A DNA stretch of 64,000 nucleotides, from positions 821,001-885,000 of the forward strand of contig CP102260.1 of NCBI GenBank assembly GCA_025146925.1, in the 5' to 3' direction. A model generated the notes under the pieces. That model saw only the letters and a list, made by a program, of their open reading frames with translations, had not been told where the DNA came from and made no database searches. This DNA comes from [Bacteroides] pectinophilus (GTDB lineage: Bacteria > Bacillota > Clostridia > Lachnospirales > Lachnospiraceae). This document shows positions 8,730-17,156 of the stretch, one piece after another. Positions within the stretch are counted from its first letter, which is position 1, and every line of letters begins with the position of its first letter. A program made the position numbers and the translations under genes.

Positions 8730-9269
8730 ATGAATACGGAAAAGACTTTTGCAGATAGATTAAAAGAGTTGCGTAATATACGAAACTATACACAGGAAGA
8801 GCTGGGTAAGATAACAAATATATCTGTTCAGAGTATACGACGTTATGAACAAGGTAGACTCAATGAAGAGCCAAGTGCGTATAATCTTTTACAACTAGCA
8901 AAGGCACTAGATGTAACACCTGAATACTTATTGATAGGAGATAATAATATGACAAGTTACACGGAGGCAATTAAGAGAGAATTGAAGCAACTTAATGACT
9001 ATGGACAAATATCTGAAATTAAAGAAACCGAGTTGAATTCCACGATTTTATCACATCTTGAGATGAGTAATGATTTAGTAGATGCTGTAAAGACGGATTG
9101 GAATGCAAAAGGCATATTTAAGAGGATAGAGAAAGAGGAAGATAAACAGATTGTGGTAGACAGTTATTGTACAAGACCTTATGTACAGGATGTCATATTA
9201 CGATATTGCCAGAATAGATCTATATTTAAGACAAAGTTTGCAATAATTGATGGAATGCTTTTAGAATAA
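8730..9269 (+). CDS. XRE-family transcriptional regulator
   Basis: A 179-aa protein with an N-terminal HTH_3 domain (RLKELRNIRNYTQEELGKI through SVQSIRRYEQGR, residues about 8-60) and a C-terminal part of unknown fold with ILSHLEMSNDLVDAVKTDW. The start at 8730 is preferred to upstream in-frame starts because TTGGAGGTACAGG lies just before it. It sits between the coupling-protein gene and the Maff2 gene and probably regulates the element. A terminator follows at 9291. Confidence 0.85.
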   Translation: MNTEKTFADRLKELRNIRNYTQEELGKITNISVQSIRRYEQGRLNEEPSAYNLLQLAKALDVTPEYLLIGDNNMTSYTEAIKRELKQLNDYGQISEIKETELNSTILSHLEMSNDLVDAVKTDWNAKGIFKRIEKEEDKQIVVDSYCTRPYVQDVILRYCQNRSIFKTKFAIIDGMLLE

Positions 9270-9290
9270 AGCAAATTTGAGAGTAAATTA

Positions 9291-9324
9291 GCACTTTAGC
9301 CAATATGGTTAAGGTGCTTTTTTT
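9291..9324 (+). terminator. Rho-independent terminator after XRE gene
   Basis: GCACTTTAGCC (9291-9301) pairs, with wobble and one mismatch, with GGTTAAGGTGC (9307-9317), followed by seven T residues. Confidence 0.8.
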
Positions 9325-9428
9325 CATACCTTGAAAGGAGATGGTCACAGCAAAAACGCATCGGGGAAAGCCCGATTAACCAGTACAACAGGCATTGCCT
9401 GATTATCATAGAGTAACTAACAACAGGA

Positions 9429-9500
9429 CAGAAAGGAATGCATATATTCCGTTCGGAAAGCTAGCCGGATTGGAATATGTGTATTCCTTTCTGGCTTTTT
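9429..9500 (+). promoter_or_regulatory. Long stem-loop upstream of the Maff2 gene
   Basis: The 22-nt arm 9429-9450 pairs almost fully (20 of 22, with G-U pairs) with 9472-9493, and inner CCG/CGG bases extend the stem. GCTTTTT follows. It lies about 100 bp before the Maff2 start and could be an attenuator or a 3' end for an upstream RNA. Confidence 0.65.
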
Positions 9501-9593
9501 CCGCTTCTGTCACTTCAAAAAAGGAGATTAAACAACATGAGAAAAGAACAGGTTATTTCAACAACAAACAACAATCAGATGGAGGAGAAAGGC

Positions 9594-9917
9594 ATGAAGA
9601 GCAGATTCATTCACTTAAAAAAGAGATTCGTTCCGGCATTATCCGGAGCACTTATGGGAGTAATGCTTATGAGCACTACTTGTTTTGCAGCAGGTACAGG
9701 TACTTCCGCAGTAACACAGCCGCTTGAGAACTTAAAGACACTTATTATTGCTGTCATTGGTGCGGTTGGTGTCATCATTCTTGCAAAGAATGTTATGGAG
9801 TTCGCACAAGCCTACCAGCAGCAGGATTCATCTACCATGAACTCCGCTCTGAAAGGAATTGTGGCAGGTGTCATGATGGCTGGTATTTCAACAGTTCTGA
9901 CATTCTTAGGCTTCTAA
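9594..9917 (+). CDS. Maff2-family small membrane protein (pilin-like VirB2 candidate)
   Basis: A 107-aa Maff2-family mobile-element protein. It has a signal-type N-terminus (MKSRFIHLKKRFVPALSGAL then MLMSTTCFAAG) with probable cleavage after CFA, followed by two hydrophobic helices (LKTLIIAVIGAVGVIILAK and GIVAGVMMAGISTVLTFLGF). Size, topology and position before the VirB6-like gene resemble VirB2/TraM-like pilin subunits; that role is inference. ATG 9594 is chosen because GGAGGAG lies six bases upstream; ATG 9537, also with a good ribosome site, would add 19 residues. Confidence 0.82.
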   Translation: MKSRFIHLKKRFVPALSGALMGVMLMSTTCFAAGTGTSAVTQPLENLKTLIIAVIGAVGVIILAKNVMEFAQAYQQQDSSTMNSALKGIVAGVMMAGISTVLTFLGF

Positions 9918-9971
9918 GATGGGGGAAATGCATTTCCCCTTTTAGTAAAAGGAAAGAGGTGAATAACAAGT

Positions 9972-10814
9972 ATGGATATTTTTAAGCTTGGAGACAAGAT
10001 CCTTGCACTTCTTGAGGCAGTGTTTGGGTTTTGGAACAATCAGATATCCCTGGTCTTTGCAATGCTTGGACAGTCACCGGTCAGTTTCAAGGGCGGAGGT
10101 CCCTGGGCAGTCATTGAGGGGATAGAGCCGGTCTTTGTAGCGGTCGGCTCTTCCCTCGTTGTGCTGTTCTTTGTTATCGGTTTCTGCTCGGAAAGCATAG
10201 ATGTAAAAGATGAGATGAGGTTTGAATCAATCCTGCGTATGCTTATCCGACTGGGACTTGCAGAATGGTTTGTTGCAAATAATGTCACGATTATGAAAGC
10301 ATTTTTTACTTCCATAGGAAATCTGGTGGGACTTATATCTGCCGGGACAACGACGCAGCTTGCCATTGACAGTACACAGGCAGACATCATTAAGGGACTC
10401 GGATTTGGTGAAAGTCTGGTAATGCTGATACTTACAGCCTTGCTTGCAATCATCATTATTATCTGTGGATTCTTTATCATCTACACAGTGTATTTCAGGT
10501 TCTTAAAGATACTGATTATTGTGCCGCTTGGTGCGATTGCATGCTCCACAATGGCAGGAAACAGAATGGTCAGTCATACAATGGCTACCTACTGCAAATA
10601 TTTTCTTTCGTGTGTATTCGAGGCAGTAACGATGGCACTTGCAATTGTGGTATGTAATGCATTTATCAATGCAGGACTTCCGGCATTTACAGGAAGTTAC
10701 GCTGACTGGGCACAGACGCTTATTTATTTGTGTGAAATGACATTTACGATAGCAATGACTGTTGGAAGTGTGAAGGGTGCACAGACACTTACAAGCAAGG
10801 CATTTGGATTATAG
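9972..10814 (+). CDS. VirB6/TrbL-like inner membrane channel protein
   Basis: A 280-aa polytopic membrane protein. Hydrophobic segments are visible at about residues 57-73 (FVAVGSSLVVLFFVIGF), 139-170 (LILTALLAIIIIICGFF), 175-190, 210-230 and 255-270. Position between the Maff2 protein and the PrgI-like protein matches the VirB6 slot in Gram-positive type IV secretion modules. ATG 9972 follows GAAAGAGGTGAATAAC. Confidence 0.85.
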   Translation: MDIFKLGDKILALLEAVFGFWNNQISLVFAMLGQSPVSFKGGGPWAVIEGIEPVFVAVGSSLVVLFFVIGFCSESIDVKDEMRFESILRMLIRLGLAEWFVANNVTIMKAFFTSIGNLVGLISAGTTTQLAIDSTQADIIKGLGFGESLVMLILTALLAIIIIICGFFIIYTVYFRFLKILIIVPLGAIACSTMAGNRMVSHTMATYCKYFLSCVFEAVTMALAIVVCNAFINAGLPAFTGSYADWAQTLIYLCEMTFTIAMTVGSVKGAQTLTSKAFGL

Positions 10815-10826
10815 AAGGAGGCAGAA

Positions 10827-11237
10827 ATGGATAATGAAAAGAAACAGGTTACTTATAATTCAAGCATAACCGGAGAAACGCAGGTGACATTTGATATCCA
10901 GCAGTATATGAATAACAGGGCAATGTTTATCGGTCTTATGTGTAATGAAGATGGATATGAGGAGCCTTTTGGGGATGTGACTGTGAATTTGTCGGTTGCA
11001 GCACCAAATTACTGCGGATATCTGAATGTGAATGACATGCCGGATATTGAAAAGTTTATTACAGATAACGACCTTGGAGAGTTTACTGGATTCACGCAAA
11101 GGAGCGGGTTCTGTGAATATCCTCTTTATCTGTTCAATGTAGACAAGCTTAGGGAACTGTGTCCGGATGGAATGGATAAGTATGAGGCAAATATCGGAAT
11201 GACAAGAAAGCCAGAGATAAAGGATTTATCAAGATAG
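10827..11237 (+). CDS. DUF4313-like ICE protein
   Basis: A 136-aa soluble acidic protein matching the DUF4313 group that accompanies transfer modules of this kind. Its landmark is the segment YGYLNVNDMP-like (here CGYLNVNDMPDIEKFI) followed by LGEFTGFTQRSGFCEYPLY. No catalytic motif is evident. It starts at ATG 10827 after AAGGAGGC and ends 12 bp before the PrgI gene. Confidence 0.75.
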   Translation: MDNEKKQVTYNSSITGETQVTFDIQQYMNNRAMFIGLMCNEDGYEEPFGDVTVNLSVAAPNYCGYLNVNDMPDIEKFITDNDLGEFTGFTQRSGFCEYPLYLFNVDKLRELCPDGMDKYEANIGMTRKPEIKDLSR

Positions 11238-11249
11238 GAGGCAGGGACA

Positions 11250-11762
11250 ATGGTAATCGAAGTAAACAAGGATATTGACCGCTATCAGGAATCGGTTGCA
11301 ATGGGACTTACTGCAAGGCAGCTTATATTTTCCATTGCAAGCGTAGTGGTTGGTGGCGGTATCGTCCTTCTTCTTTACAAGTATATCGGTCTTACGGGTT
11401 CTGCTTATGTGGCAATTCCCTGTGTGGCACCGATTGCACTTGGTGGTTTCTATTCCTTTAATGGGATGAATTTCTACGAGTATATGGGAAAGAAACTGCA
11501 TTTTATGTTTGGCAACAGGGCGCTTACCTATGTATCAACAGAAGGAGAGCCTGCAATAAAGCAGTTAGAAGCAGAACAGAATGAACAGGTAAAGAAGAAA
11601 GGCAGAAAGGCTGAACCGGAGACTGTAACAGCTGATTCGGCTGTAAAGAAGCAGGAGGAGTTTGAAGCGATGAAGAAAAAGACGAGAAATATGCTGCTTG
11701 GACTTGTCGCAGTCATTGTGGCGGCAGTAGCAGGCATTGCAGCATATAAGGCAATGCATTAG
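11250..11762 (+). CDS. PrgI-family (VirB3-like) membrane protein
   Basis: A 170-aa PrgI-family protein, the Gram-positive counterpart of VirB3, which works with VirB4. The N-terminal motif VNKDIDRYQESVAMGLTARQ and two adjacent hydrophobic helices (about residues 25-65) are typical. A third hydrophobic helix is near the C-terminus (MLLGLVAVIVAAVAGIAAY). It is followed within 100 bp by virB4, the normal order. Confidence 0.85.
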   Translation: MVIEVNKDIDRYQESVAMGLTARQLIFSIASVVVGGGIVLLLYKYIGLTGSAYVAIPCVAPIALGGFYSFNGMNFYEYMGKKLHFMFGNRALTYVSTEGEPAIKQLEAEQNEQVKKKGRKAEPETVTADSAVKKQEEFEAMKKKTRNMLLGLVAVIVAAVAGIAAYKAMH

Positions 11763-11854
11763 AAACGAATAGTATCTGACCGCAAGGTCGGGAACACAGC
11801 CCGCAGGGTGAAGTTCCCGGCGGGCTTTCATTATAAGAAAGCGAGGTTAGAGAC

Positions 11855-14227
11855 ATGGGTTTATTTACAGACGGATTTAAGTTATTAAAGAAGGCGAGTG
11901 AGCCTTTGTATAAGACACCTAAATCCATTCAGGAAACCATAGAGATTATGGCGGTGGCTGAAAACGGCATTTTTGAAGTAAGCAAAAATAAGTATTCCAA
12001 ATGCTACCGCTTTCAGGACATCAATTACACAACAGCAACGGAGGATGAGCAGATCGGCATATTTGAGAGATACTGCAAGTTCTTAAATTCGCTGGACTGT
12101 AATTATAAGATTACGATCAACAATAAGAACAAAAACATGGATGAACTCCGTGACAAGGTTCTGATTGCTGAGAAAAACGATGGCTTCAACAATTATAGAA
12201 GAATCTACAATGACATCATTGAGGAGAAGATTATTGAGGGCAGACAGGGGATTGAGCAGGAGAGATACCTGACAATCACGATTGAGAGAAAGAACTTCGA
12301 GGAGGCAAAGGCACAGTTTGCAACCCTTGAGGCAACGATACACAAGGCTTTCATTGAGCTTGGTGCGGAGATTGTACCACTTAATGGCAATGAGAGACTG
12401 AAAGTGCTCTATGACTATTATCATCTTGGAGATGAGGGCAGCTTTGATTTTGATATCAAAAAGGCAAAGAAGGTCGGGGCAGATTTTAGAAATGATCTGT
12501 GCAATGGGATGGTGAAATATTTCCCAGACCATTTTGAGGATGAGAGTAAATTCTGCAAGGCACTTTTTATCAAAAAGTATCCGAGCAGTTTGTCAGACAG
12601 ATTCATCAATGAGATTACTTCCCTTCCGGTTCATTCCATCACGAGCATTGATGTGGTGCCTGTTCCCAAGGATCTGACAACAAAGGTGCTTCAGAAGAAA
12701 TACCTTGGTATTGAGTCGGATATCATTAAGCAGCAGAGAGTCCGTAATAAGAATAACGATTTTTCTACGGAAATCTCATATGCCAAAAGGACGGAGAAAA
12801 AGGAGATTGAGGAAATCATGGATGATGTCCGTGAGAATGACCAGTGCCTTTTCTTTGTGGGAGTAACCATTATTCTTATGGCAGAAAGCAAGAAGGAGCT
12901 TGAGAGTGTATGTGAGACAGTAGAGACTATCGGAAAGCGTAACAGCTGCACGATTGACACACACTACTTAAAGCAGAGGGAGGCACTCAACACAGCACTT
13001 CCGATTGGTGTAAGACAGGTGGAGACAATGCGTACACTTCTTACCCAGTCACTTGCGGTGCTTATGCCATTTAATGTGCAGGAATTAAATGACAGCACAG
13101 GAAACTATTATGGCATCAACCAGATCAGCAAGAATGTGAATATCGGTAACAGAAAGAAGCTCATCAATGGAAATGGCTTTGTATTTGGTGTGCCGGGTTC
13201 CGGTAAATCCTTCTTCTGCAAGATGGAAATGGGCAGCGTATTCTTGTCGGGAGATGATGAAATAATCGTTATAGATCCAATGAACGAATACTTTGATATT
13301 GCTGAGACTTATGGTGGAACAGTGGTAAATATGTCCACCTACACGGATAACTATGTGAATCCGCTGGAGATGGATGTATGGAGCCTTGATCCGAATGATT
13401 CCAAGGGAATGGTAAGAGAAAAGGGCGAGTTCATGCTTGGTCTTTGTGAGCAGTGCATCGGTGACAGCTTAAATTCAAGACAGAAGTCAATCATCGACCG
13501 CTGTGTGAGAAAGCTGTATATCGACATTGCAAGGAGCAAAGAGAAGTATATCCCTGTAATGAGTGACTTTTACGATATCCTTATGGCACAGCCGGAGGAC
13601 GAGGCAAAGGACATTGCATTGTCATTGGAGCTTTTTGTAAATGGTTCACTTAACATCTTCAACCATCAGACAAATGTGGATGTGGATAACAGATTCACAG
13701 TATATGGCATCAGGGACTTAGGTACAGAGCTTAGTCCTATCACAATGCTTGTCATGATGGAGTCCATTCAGAACAGGATTGTTGAGAATGGCAAGAGAGG
13801 CAAGGCAACATGGCTCTATATTGATGAGTTCCATGTCTTACTTAATTCCGAGTATTCTGCAAAATATCTGCAGCAGCTCTGGAAGAAAGTGAGAAAACAG
13901 GGAGGTCTTTGTACCGGTATCACGCAAAATGTAGTCGATCTGTTGCAGAATTACACAGCAACCACAATGCTTGCAAACTCTGAGTTTGTGGCACTTTTAA
14001 AGCAGGCGAATACAGACAGTTCCAAGATGGCGGAGGTTATCGGAGTATCAGAGGCACAGCTTAGATTTGTAACCAATACTGCATCTGGAATGGGACTTAT
14101 CAAGTGTGGTTCTGTGGTGATTCCGTTTGATAATCAGATAAGTAAGGATACGGATTTGTATAAGCTGTACAATACCAACATTCACGAGATAATTGAGATG
14201 AAAAAGCATGCAAATGAAAAATGTTAA
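11855..14227 (+). CDS. virB4: VirB4-like conjugal transfer ATPase
   Basis: A 790-aa ATPase that powers the conjugation channel. The C-terminal half holds Walker A (GVPGSGKSFFCK, near residue 445) and Walker B (WLYIDEFHVLL, near residue 652). A conserved arginine-rich block KKVRKQGGLCTGITQNV follows. The N-terminal half is the VirB4 assembly domain. ATG 11855 follows GCGAGGTTAGAGAC. It is encoded just after PrgI and before the candidate small RNA. Confidence 0.95.
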   Translation: MGLFTDGFKLLKKASEPLYKTPKSIQETIEIMAVAENGIFEVSKNKYSKCYRFQDINYTTATEDEQIGIFERYCKFLNSLDCNYKITINNKNKNMDELRDKVLIAEKNDGFNNYRRIYNDIIEEKIIEGRQGIEQERYLTITIERKNFEEAKAQFATLEATIHKAFIELGAEIVPLNGNERLKVLYDYYHLGDEGSFDFDIKKAKKVGADFRNDLCNGMVKYFPDHFEDESKFCKALFIKKYPSSLSDRFINEITSLPVHSITSIDVVPVPKDLTTKVLQKKYLGIESDIIKQQRVRNKNNDFSTEISYAKRTEKKEIEEIMDDVRENDQCLFFVGVTIILMAESKKELESVCETVETIGKRNSCTIDTHYLKQREALNTALPIGVRQVETMRTLLTQSLAVLMPFNVQELNDSTGNYYGINQISKNVNIGNRKKLINGNGFVFGVPGSGKSFFCKMEMGSVFLSGDDEIIVIDPMNEYFDIAETYGGTVVNMSTYTDNYVNPLEMDVWSLDPNDSKGMVREKGEFMLGLCEQCIGDSLNSRQKSIIDRCVRKLYIDIARSKEKYIPVMSDFYDILMAQPEDEAKDIALSLELFVNGSLNIFNHQTNVDVDNRFTVYGIRDLGTELSPITMLVMMESIQNRIVENGKRGKATWLYIDEFHVLLNSEYSAKYLQQLWKKVRKQGGLCTGITQNVVDLLQNYTATTMLANSEFVALLKQANTDSSKMAEVIGVSEAQLRFVTNTASGMGLIKCGSVVIPFDNQISKDTDLYKLYNTNIHEIIEMKKHANEKC

Positions 14228-14253
14228 TTCTTTATGAAGTCATGAATTTTGGA

Positions 14254-14282
14254 TTGACATATTTTCATATGACAGGTAATAT
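14254..14282 (+). promoter_or_regulatory. Sigma-70 promoter for a small RNA
   Basis: TTGACA at 14254-14259, a 17-bp spacer and TAATAT at 14277-14282. Transcription would start at about 14289, inside the virB4-PBECR4 gap and upstream of a strong terminator at 14424. Confidence 0.72.
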
Positions 14283-14288
14283 AATATT

Positions 14289-14452
14289 AAAGACAGGCAA
14301 CTTGAGTGTCTGCCAAGCGGCAAAGTAAGGTGTTGTGCCAGAGAGCAGTGCCTTATGAGCTTTATAAGGGTTTGACATTTACCACAATCTGGCTAGAGGT
14401 TAATCCTCGAAAGAAAATGTTAGAAGGGCTCTGCTTATGCAGAGCCTTTCTT
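14289..14452 (+). ncRNA. Candidate structured small RNA or leader
   Basis: About 165 nt lie between a consensus promoter and a strong terminator with no reading frame of note. Local pairing is visible: AGACA...TGTCT near 14291-14311 and GAGG/CCTC near 14396-14408. I do not recognise an Rfam family. It could be an independent ICE small RNA or an attenuating leader for the gene at 14480. Confidence 0.5.
14424..14452 (+). terminator. Strong rho-independent terminator
   Basis: GGCTCTGC (14427-14434) pairs perfectly with GCAGAGCC (14439-14446) around TTAT; AAG and TTT extend the stem and TTTCTT follows. Confidence 0.85.
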
Positions 14453-14479
14453 AATCTAAGGATGTAGTGGAGAACTGTA

Positions 14480-15049
14480 ATGAGGAATGTTTTAGATTGC
14501 ATAAATGCATTTATTCCGCTATTATCAACCGAATATGAGCTTGTACTAGGGAGAAAAGGTGTTTCAGTTACATTAAGAATTTCATTTGATAAAAAAGATT
14601 GTTTTCATCTTATGGGATTACAATATCTGGTAGACAGACCTGAATTGAGCCGAGACAGAGGCAGAGTATTTGATGAGATAGCAGATGGAACAATTACAAT
14701 TGAAAAAATAGAGTCATCAGATTTTTATAATAAGATAGAGCAAAGAGTTCATTTCCTGCCATTGCTTGAACAAATGATTGATAGTAATGATACTGTGTTT
14801 AAGTATAATAAGAAAGCAAATATGTATTCAATGATTGAGGCTGATTATCTTATGGAAAACAACGTGGAGAGCAGGAATCTATTTTTGTTTTTATCTAATG
14901 ATGAAGGAGATAATTATTTCTGTCGTTCATTTTTTCCAGAGGAAAAGATGGATTATTCAAAAAATCAAGCATCGTGGACACTTCTTTATAAGAAAAAGAT
15001 TGATTTATCAACCAGAATAGAGACAGTTCTTTACAATAGAATTAAATAG
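14480..15049 (+). CDS. PBECR4-like nuclease-domain protein
   Basis: A 189-aa protein whose pattern matches the PBECR4 (phage-Barnase-EndoU-ColicinE5/D-RelE-like nuclease) family as I remember it: FDKKDCFHLMGLQYL, then RDRGRVFDEIADGTITI, IEQRVHFLPLLEQMID, ADYLMEN and a C-terminal YFCRSFFPEE...WTLLYKKK block. This fold includes RNase toxins and phage or ICE effectors. It sits between virB4 and the transfer hydrolase, so it could be a transferred effector or anti-host factor; function is inferred. ATG 14480 follows AAGGATGTAGTGGAG. Confidence 0.6.
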   Translation: MRNVLDCINAFIPLLSTEYELVLGRKGVSVTLRISFDKKDCFHLMGLQYLVDRPELSRDRGRVFDEIADGTITIEKIESSDFYNKIEQRVHFLPLLEQMIDSNDTVFKYNKKANMYSMIEADYLMENNVESRNLFLFLSNDEGDNYFCRSFFPEEKMDYSKNQASWTLLYKKKIDLSTRIETVLYNRIK

Positions 15050-15060
15050 ATTTTTACATA

Positions 15061-15097
15061 AGCCATTTGGACTAATCATCCAGATGGCTATTTTTTT
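15061..15097 (+). terminator. Rho-independent terminator after PBECR4-like gene
   Basis: AGCCATTTGGA (15061-15071) pairs with TCCAGATGGCT (15079-15089) with one wobble, followed by A and seven T. Confidence 0.85.
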
Positions 15098-15138
15098 ACC
15101 CATTTTTGGGTAATGGATGTAGAAAGAAGGTGAGAACA

Positions 15139-17106
15139 TTGAAGATAAAAAAGGTGGATGATAAGCCTATGGTCATTCACACCAAGGAGAAAGCCAAGAT
15201 TCATGCCCACGAGCCAAAGGGTGCCAAGATTAAAGGCAGCAACATCTATACAGTAGAGAGAGGTCCGAAAGTGCATGATGCTAAAGCCAATGAAATGGAT
15301 AAAAAAGCATCTGCAAAATTAATGCTTCAGAAAAGTGCTGGTGGAAAGAGTACTTATAGAAAGAGTACCATTCATCAGTCGGAGGCTAAGGATAAAGGTC
15401 TTTCTAAGTTTAAGCGTAACATCAGAGAGTCAGGAACTTCAATCAAGACCAAGAATACCAATCTTCACATTGCAGGAAGAACAGGAGCACTTGCAGCTGG
15501 GGCAGTAACGGAGCAGGTGGAGGGCGGGCATGAGGTATCGCAGGCAGCATATCTTGCATATGAAGCAAGCCGACCTGTTACCGGAACTGCTTCTAAGGGT
15601 GCAGCACTTTTCAGGAAAAAGGCGGCAGCCGAGGCAAAGAAGCGTATCAAGAAGGTAGAGGCAGGAAAGAAGCTGGCAAAAAAGACAGCAAAGAAAGCTG
15701 CCAAAGATACAGCCAAGACGGTAGCTAAAGAGACGGCAAAAGAAACAGCCAAGACAACTGCCAAGGTTGCAACAAAAACTGCGACAAAGGCAGCTGCTAC
15801 AGCGGCAGGAACAGCGGTTGCACCGGGAGTTGGTACTGCAATCGGCATGGCAGCCGGGTATGCTGCAGGTGTATCCATAGAGGTGAAGGATGAAAAGATG
15901 ACCAACCGGAGCAGGAAGATAAAATTCTTTCTGGATAAGATGAAAGCACAGGAGAATCAGACAGACAGCGTGGCAAAGCTGGTAAAGGATCTGATTGTGC
16001 GAAAAGCGATTACCTGGGTAAAGGCAGCAGCACCGATTATCGGACTGGTGCTGTTGTTACTGGTTCTTGTAGTTGCTATGATTGCGGTTCCGGTTATAGC
16101 GGTGATAGCAATCCTTTACAATTCTCCATTTGCTTTATTCCTGCCACCACTTGAATCAGGAGATACCGTGCAGACAGTAACGAGTGCTTATGTGCAGGAG
16201 TTTAACCGGGATGTTAATACGAAAGTGAATGAGCATACCGGATATGACCTTGGAGAGCTTGTATATGTGGATTATGAAGGTATGGAAGAAAACCCAAGCA
16301 ATTACTATGACATCATGGCAGTCTATATGGTCAAGCATGGTGTCGGAGATACAGCAACAGTCATGAATGATACTTCAAAAGGCTGGCTGCAGGCAGTTGT
16401 AAATGATATGTGTTCATACACCACAAGCACCGGAACAAAGGATGTGGAAGAAACGGATGCAGACGGCAATGTAACTACTGTCACAAAGTCGGTTCTGTAT
16501 GTGAATGTCACACTAAAATCGTACAGGGATATGATTTCGGTCTATGGATTTAATTCTGATCAGGTGGAAATGCTTGAGCAGATCATGAGTCCGGAGTTTA
16601 TGGGACAGCTTGGATATGCCGGAAGCGGAAGTGGCGGCGGAGGCGGAAGTCCTGGAGTAAGCTCCATGACTGAGGATGAAATCAATGCCATCCTAAACGG
16701 AATTACAGACAGCAGGCAGAAAACAGTCTGCTCCTATGCACTTCACAGAGTTGGCTTCCCTTATAGTCAGGATTTAAGAGACAGCGGTAACTATTATGAC
16801 TGCAGCTCCTTAGCCTATTATTCGTGGAAGGATGCGGGCGTGGATATTAGTTACGGCGGTGCAACCACAGCGGCAGCGGAGGCACAGGGACTGGATGAAG
16901 CCGGAAAGACTGTCTCCTTTGATGAGTTACAGCCGGGAGACCTTATCTTCTACAGTTTTACAGGCAACGGAAGATATAAGAACATCAGCCATGTGGCAGT
17001 ATATGTCGGAAATGGCAAGGTGGTAGAGGCACTTAATGAAAGTCTTGGTGTGGTCTACAGAGATGTGGCAAGCACAGGAAAGATTGTTGTGATAGGAAGA
17101 CCATAA
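15139..17106 (+). CDS. NlpC/P60 transfer-associated cell wall hydrolase
   Basis: A 655-aa membrane-anchored protein that probably opens peptidoglycan for the conjugation channel. An N-terminal cytoplasmic basic and Ala/Lys-rich region of about 290 residues precedes a hydrophobic anchor (residues about 297-335). An extracellular domain and a Gly/Ser linker (GSGSGGGGGS) follow, then a C-terminal NlpC/P60 domain with catalytic Cys near 555 (YDCSSLAYYSW) and His near 618 (ISHVAVYVGNG). TTG 15139 is chosen because AGAAGGTGAG lies just before it. Confidence 0.88.
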   Translation: MKIKKVDDKPMVIHTKEKAKIHAHEPKGAKIKGSNIYTVERGPKVHDAKANEMDKKASAKLMLQKSAGGKSTYRKSTIHQSEAKDKGLSKFKRNIRESGTSIKTKNTNLHIAGRTGALAAGAVTEQVEGGHEVSQAAYLAYEASRPVTGTASKGAALFRKKAAAEAKKRIKKVEAGKKLAKKTAKKAAKDTAKTVAKETAKETAKTTAKVATKTATKAAATAAGTAVAPGVGTAIGMAAGYAAGVSIEVKDEKMTNRSRKIKFFLDKMKAQENQTDSVAKLVKDLIVRKAITWVKAAAPIIGLVLLLLVLVVAMIAVPVIAVIAILYNSPFALFLPPLESGDTVQTVTSAYVQEFNRDVNTKVNEHTGYDLGELVYVDYEGMEENPSNYYDIMAVYMVKHGVGDTATVMNDTSKGWLQAVVNDMCSYTTSTGTKDVEETDADGNVTTVTKSVLYVNVTLKSYRDMISVYGFNSDQVEMLEQIMSPEFMGQLGYAGSGSGGGGGSPGVSSMTEDEINAILNGITDSRQKTVCSYALHRVGFPYSQDLRDSGNYYDCSSLAYYSWKDAGVDISYGGATTAAAEAQGLDEAGKTVSFDELQPGDLIFYSFTGNGRYKNISHVAVYVGNGKVVEALNESLGVVYRDVASTGKIVVIGRP

Positions 17107-17118
17107 CAGGAAATTTGC

Positions 17119-17140
17119 AGAGAGGGCATAGTCCCTCTCT
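17119..17140 (+). other. Intergenic hairpin
   Basis: AGAGAGGG (17119-17126) pairs perfectly with CCCTCTCT (17133-17140). It has no T-run, so it is more likely an RNA-stability or translational element between the hydrolase gene and the gene at 17157. Confidence 0.5.
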
Positions 17141-17156
17141 GAGACTGGAGGTAAGA

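Noticed and set aside
9395-9727. ORF spanning the hairpin and the Maff2 start
   Set aside because: It reads through the 22-bp stem-loop and overlaps the Maff2 gene in another frame; no ribosome site or family match.
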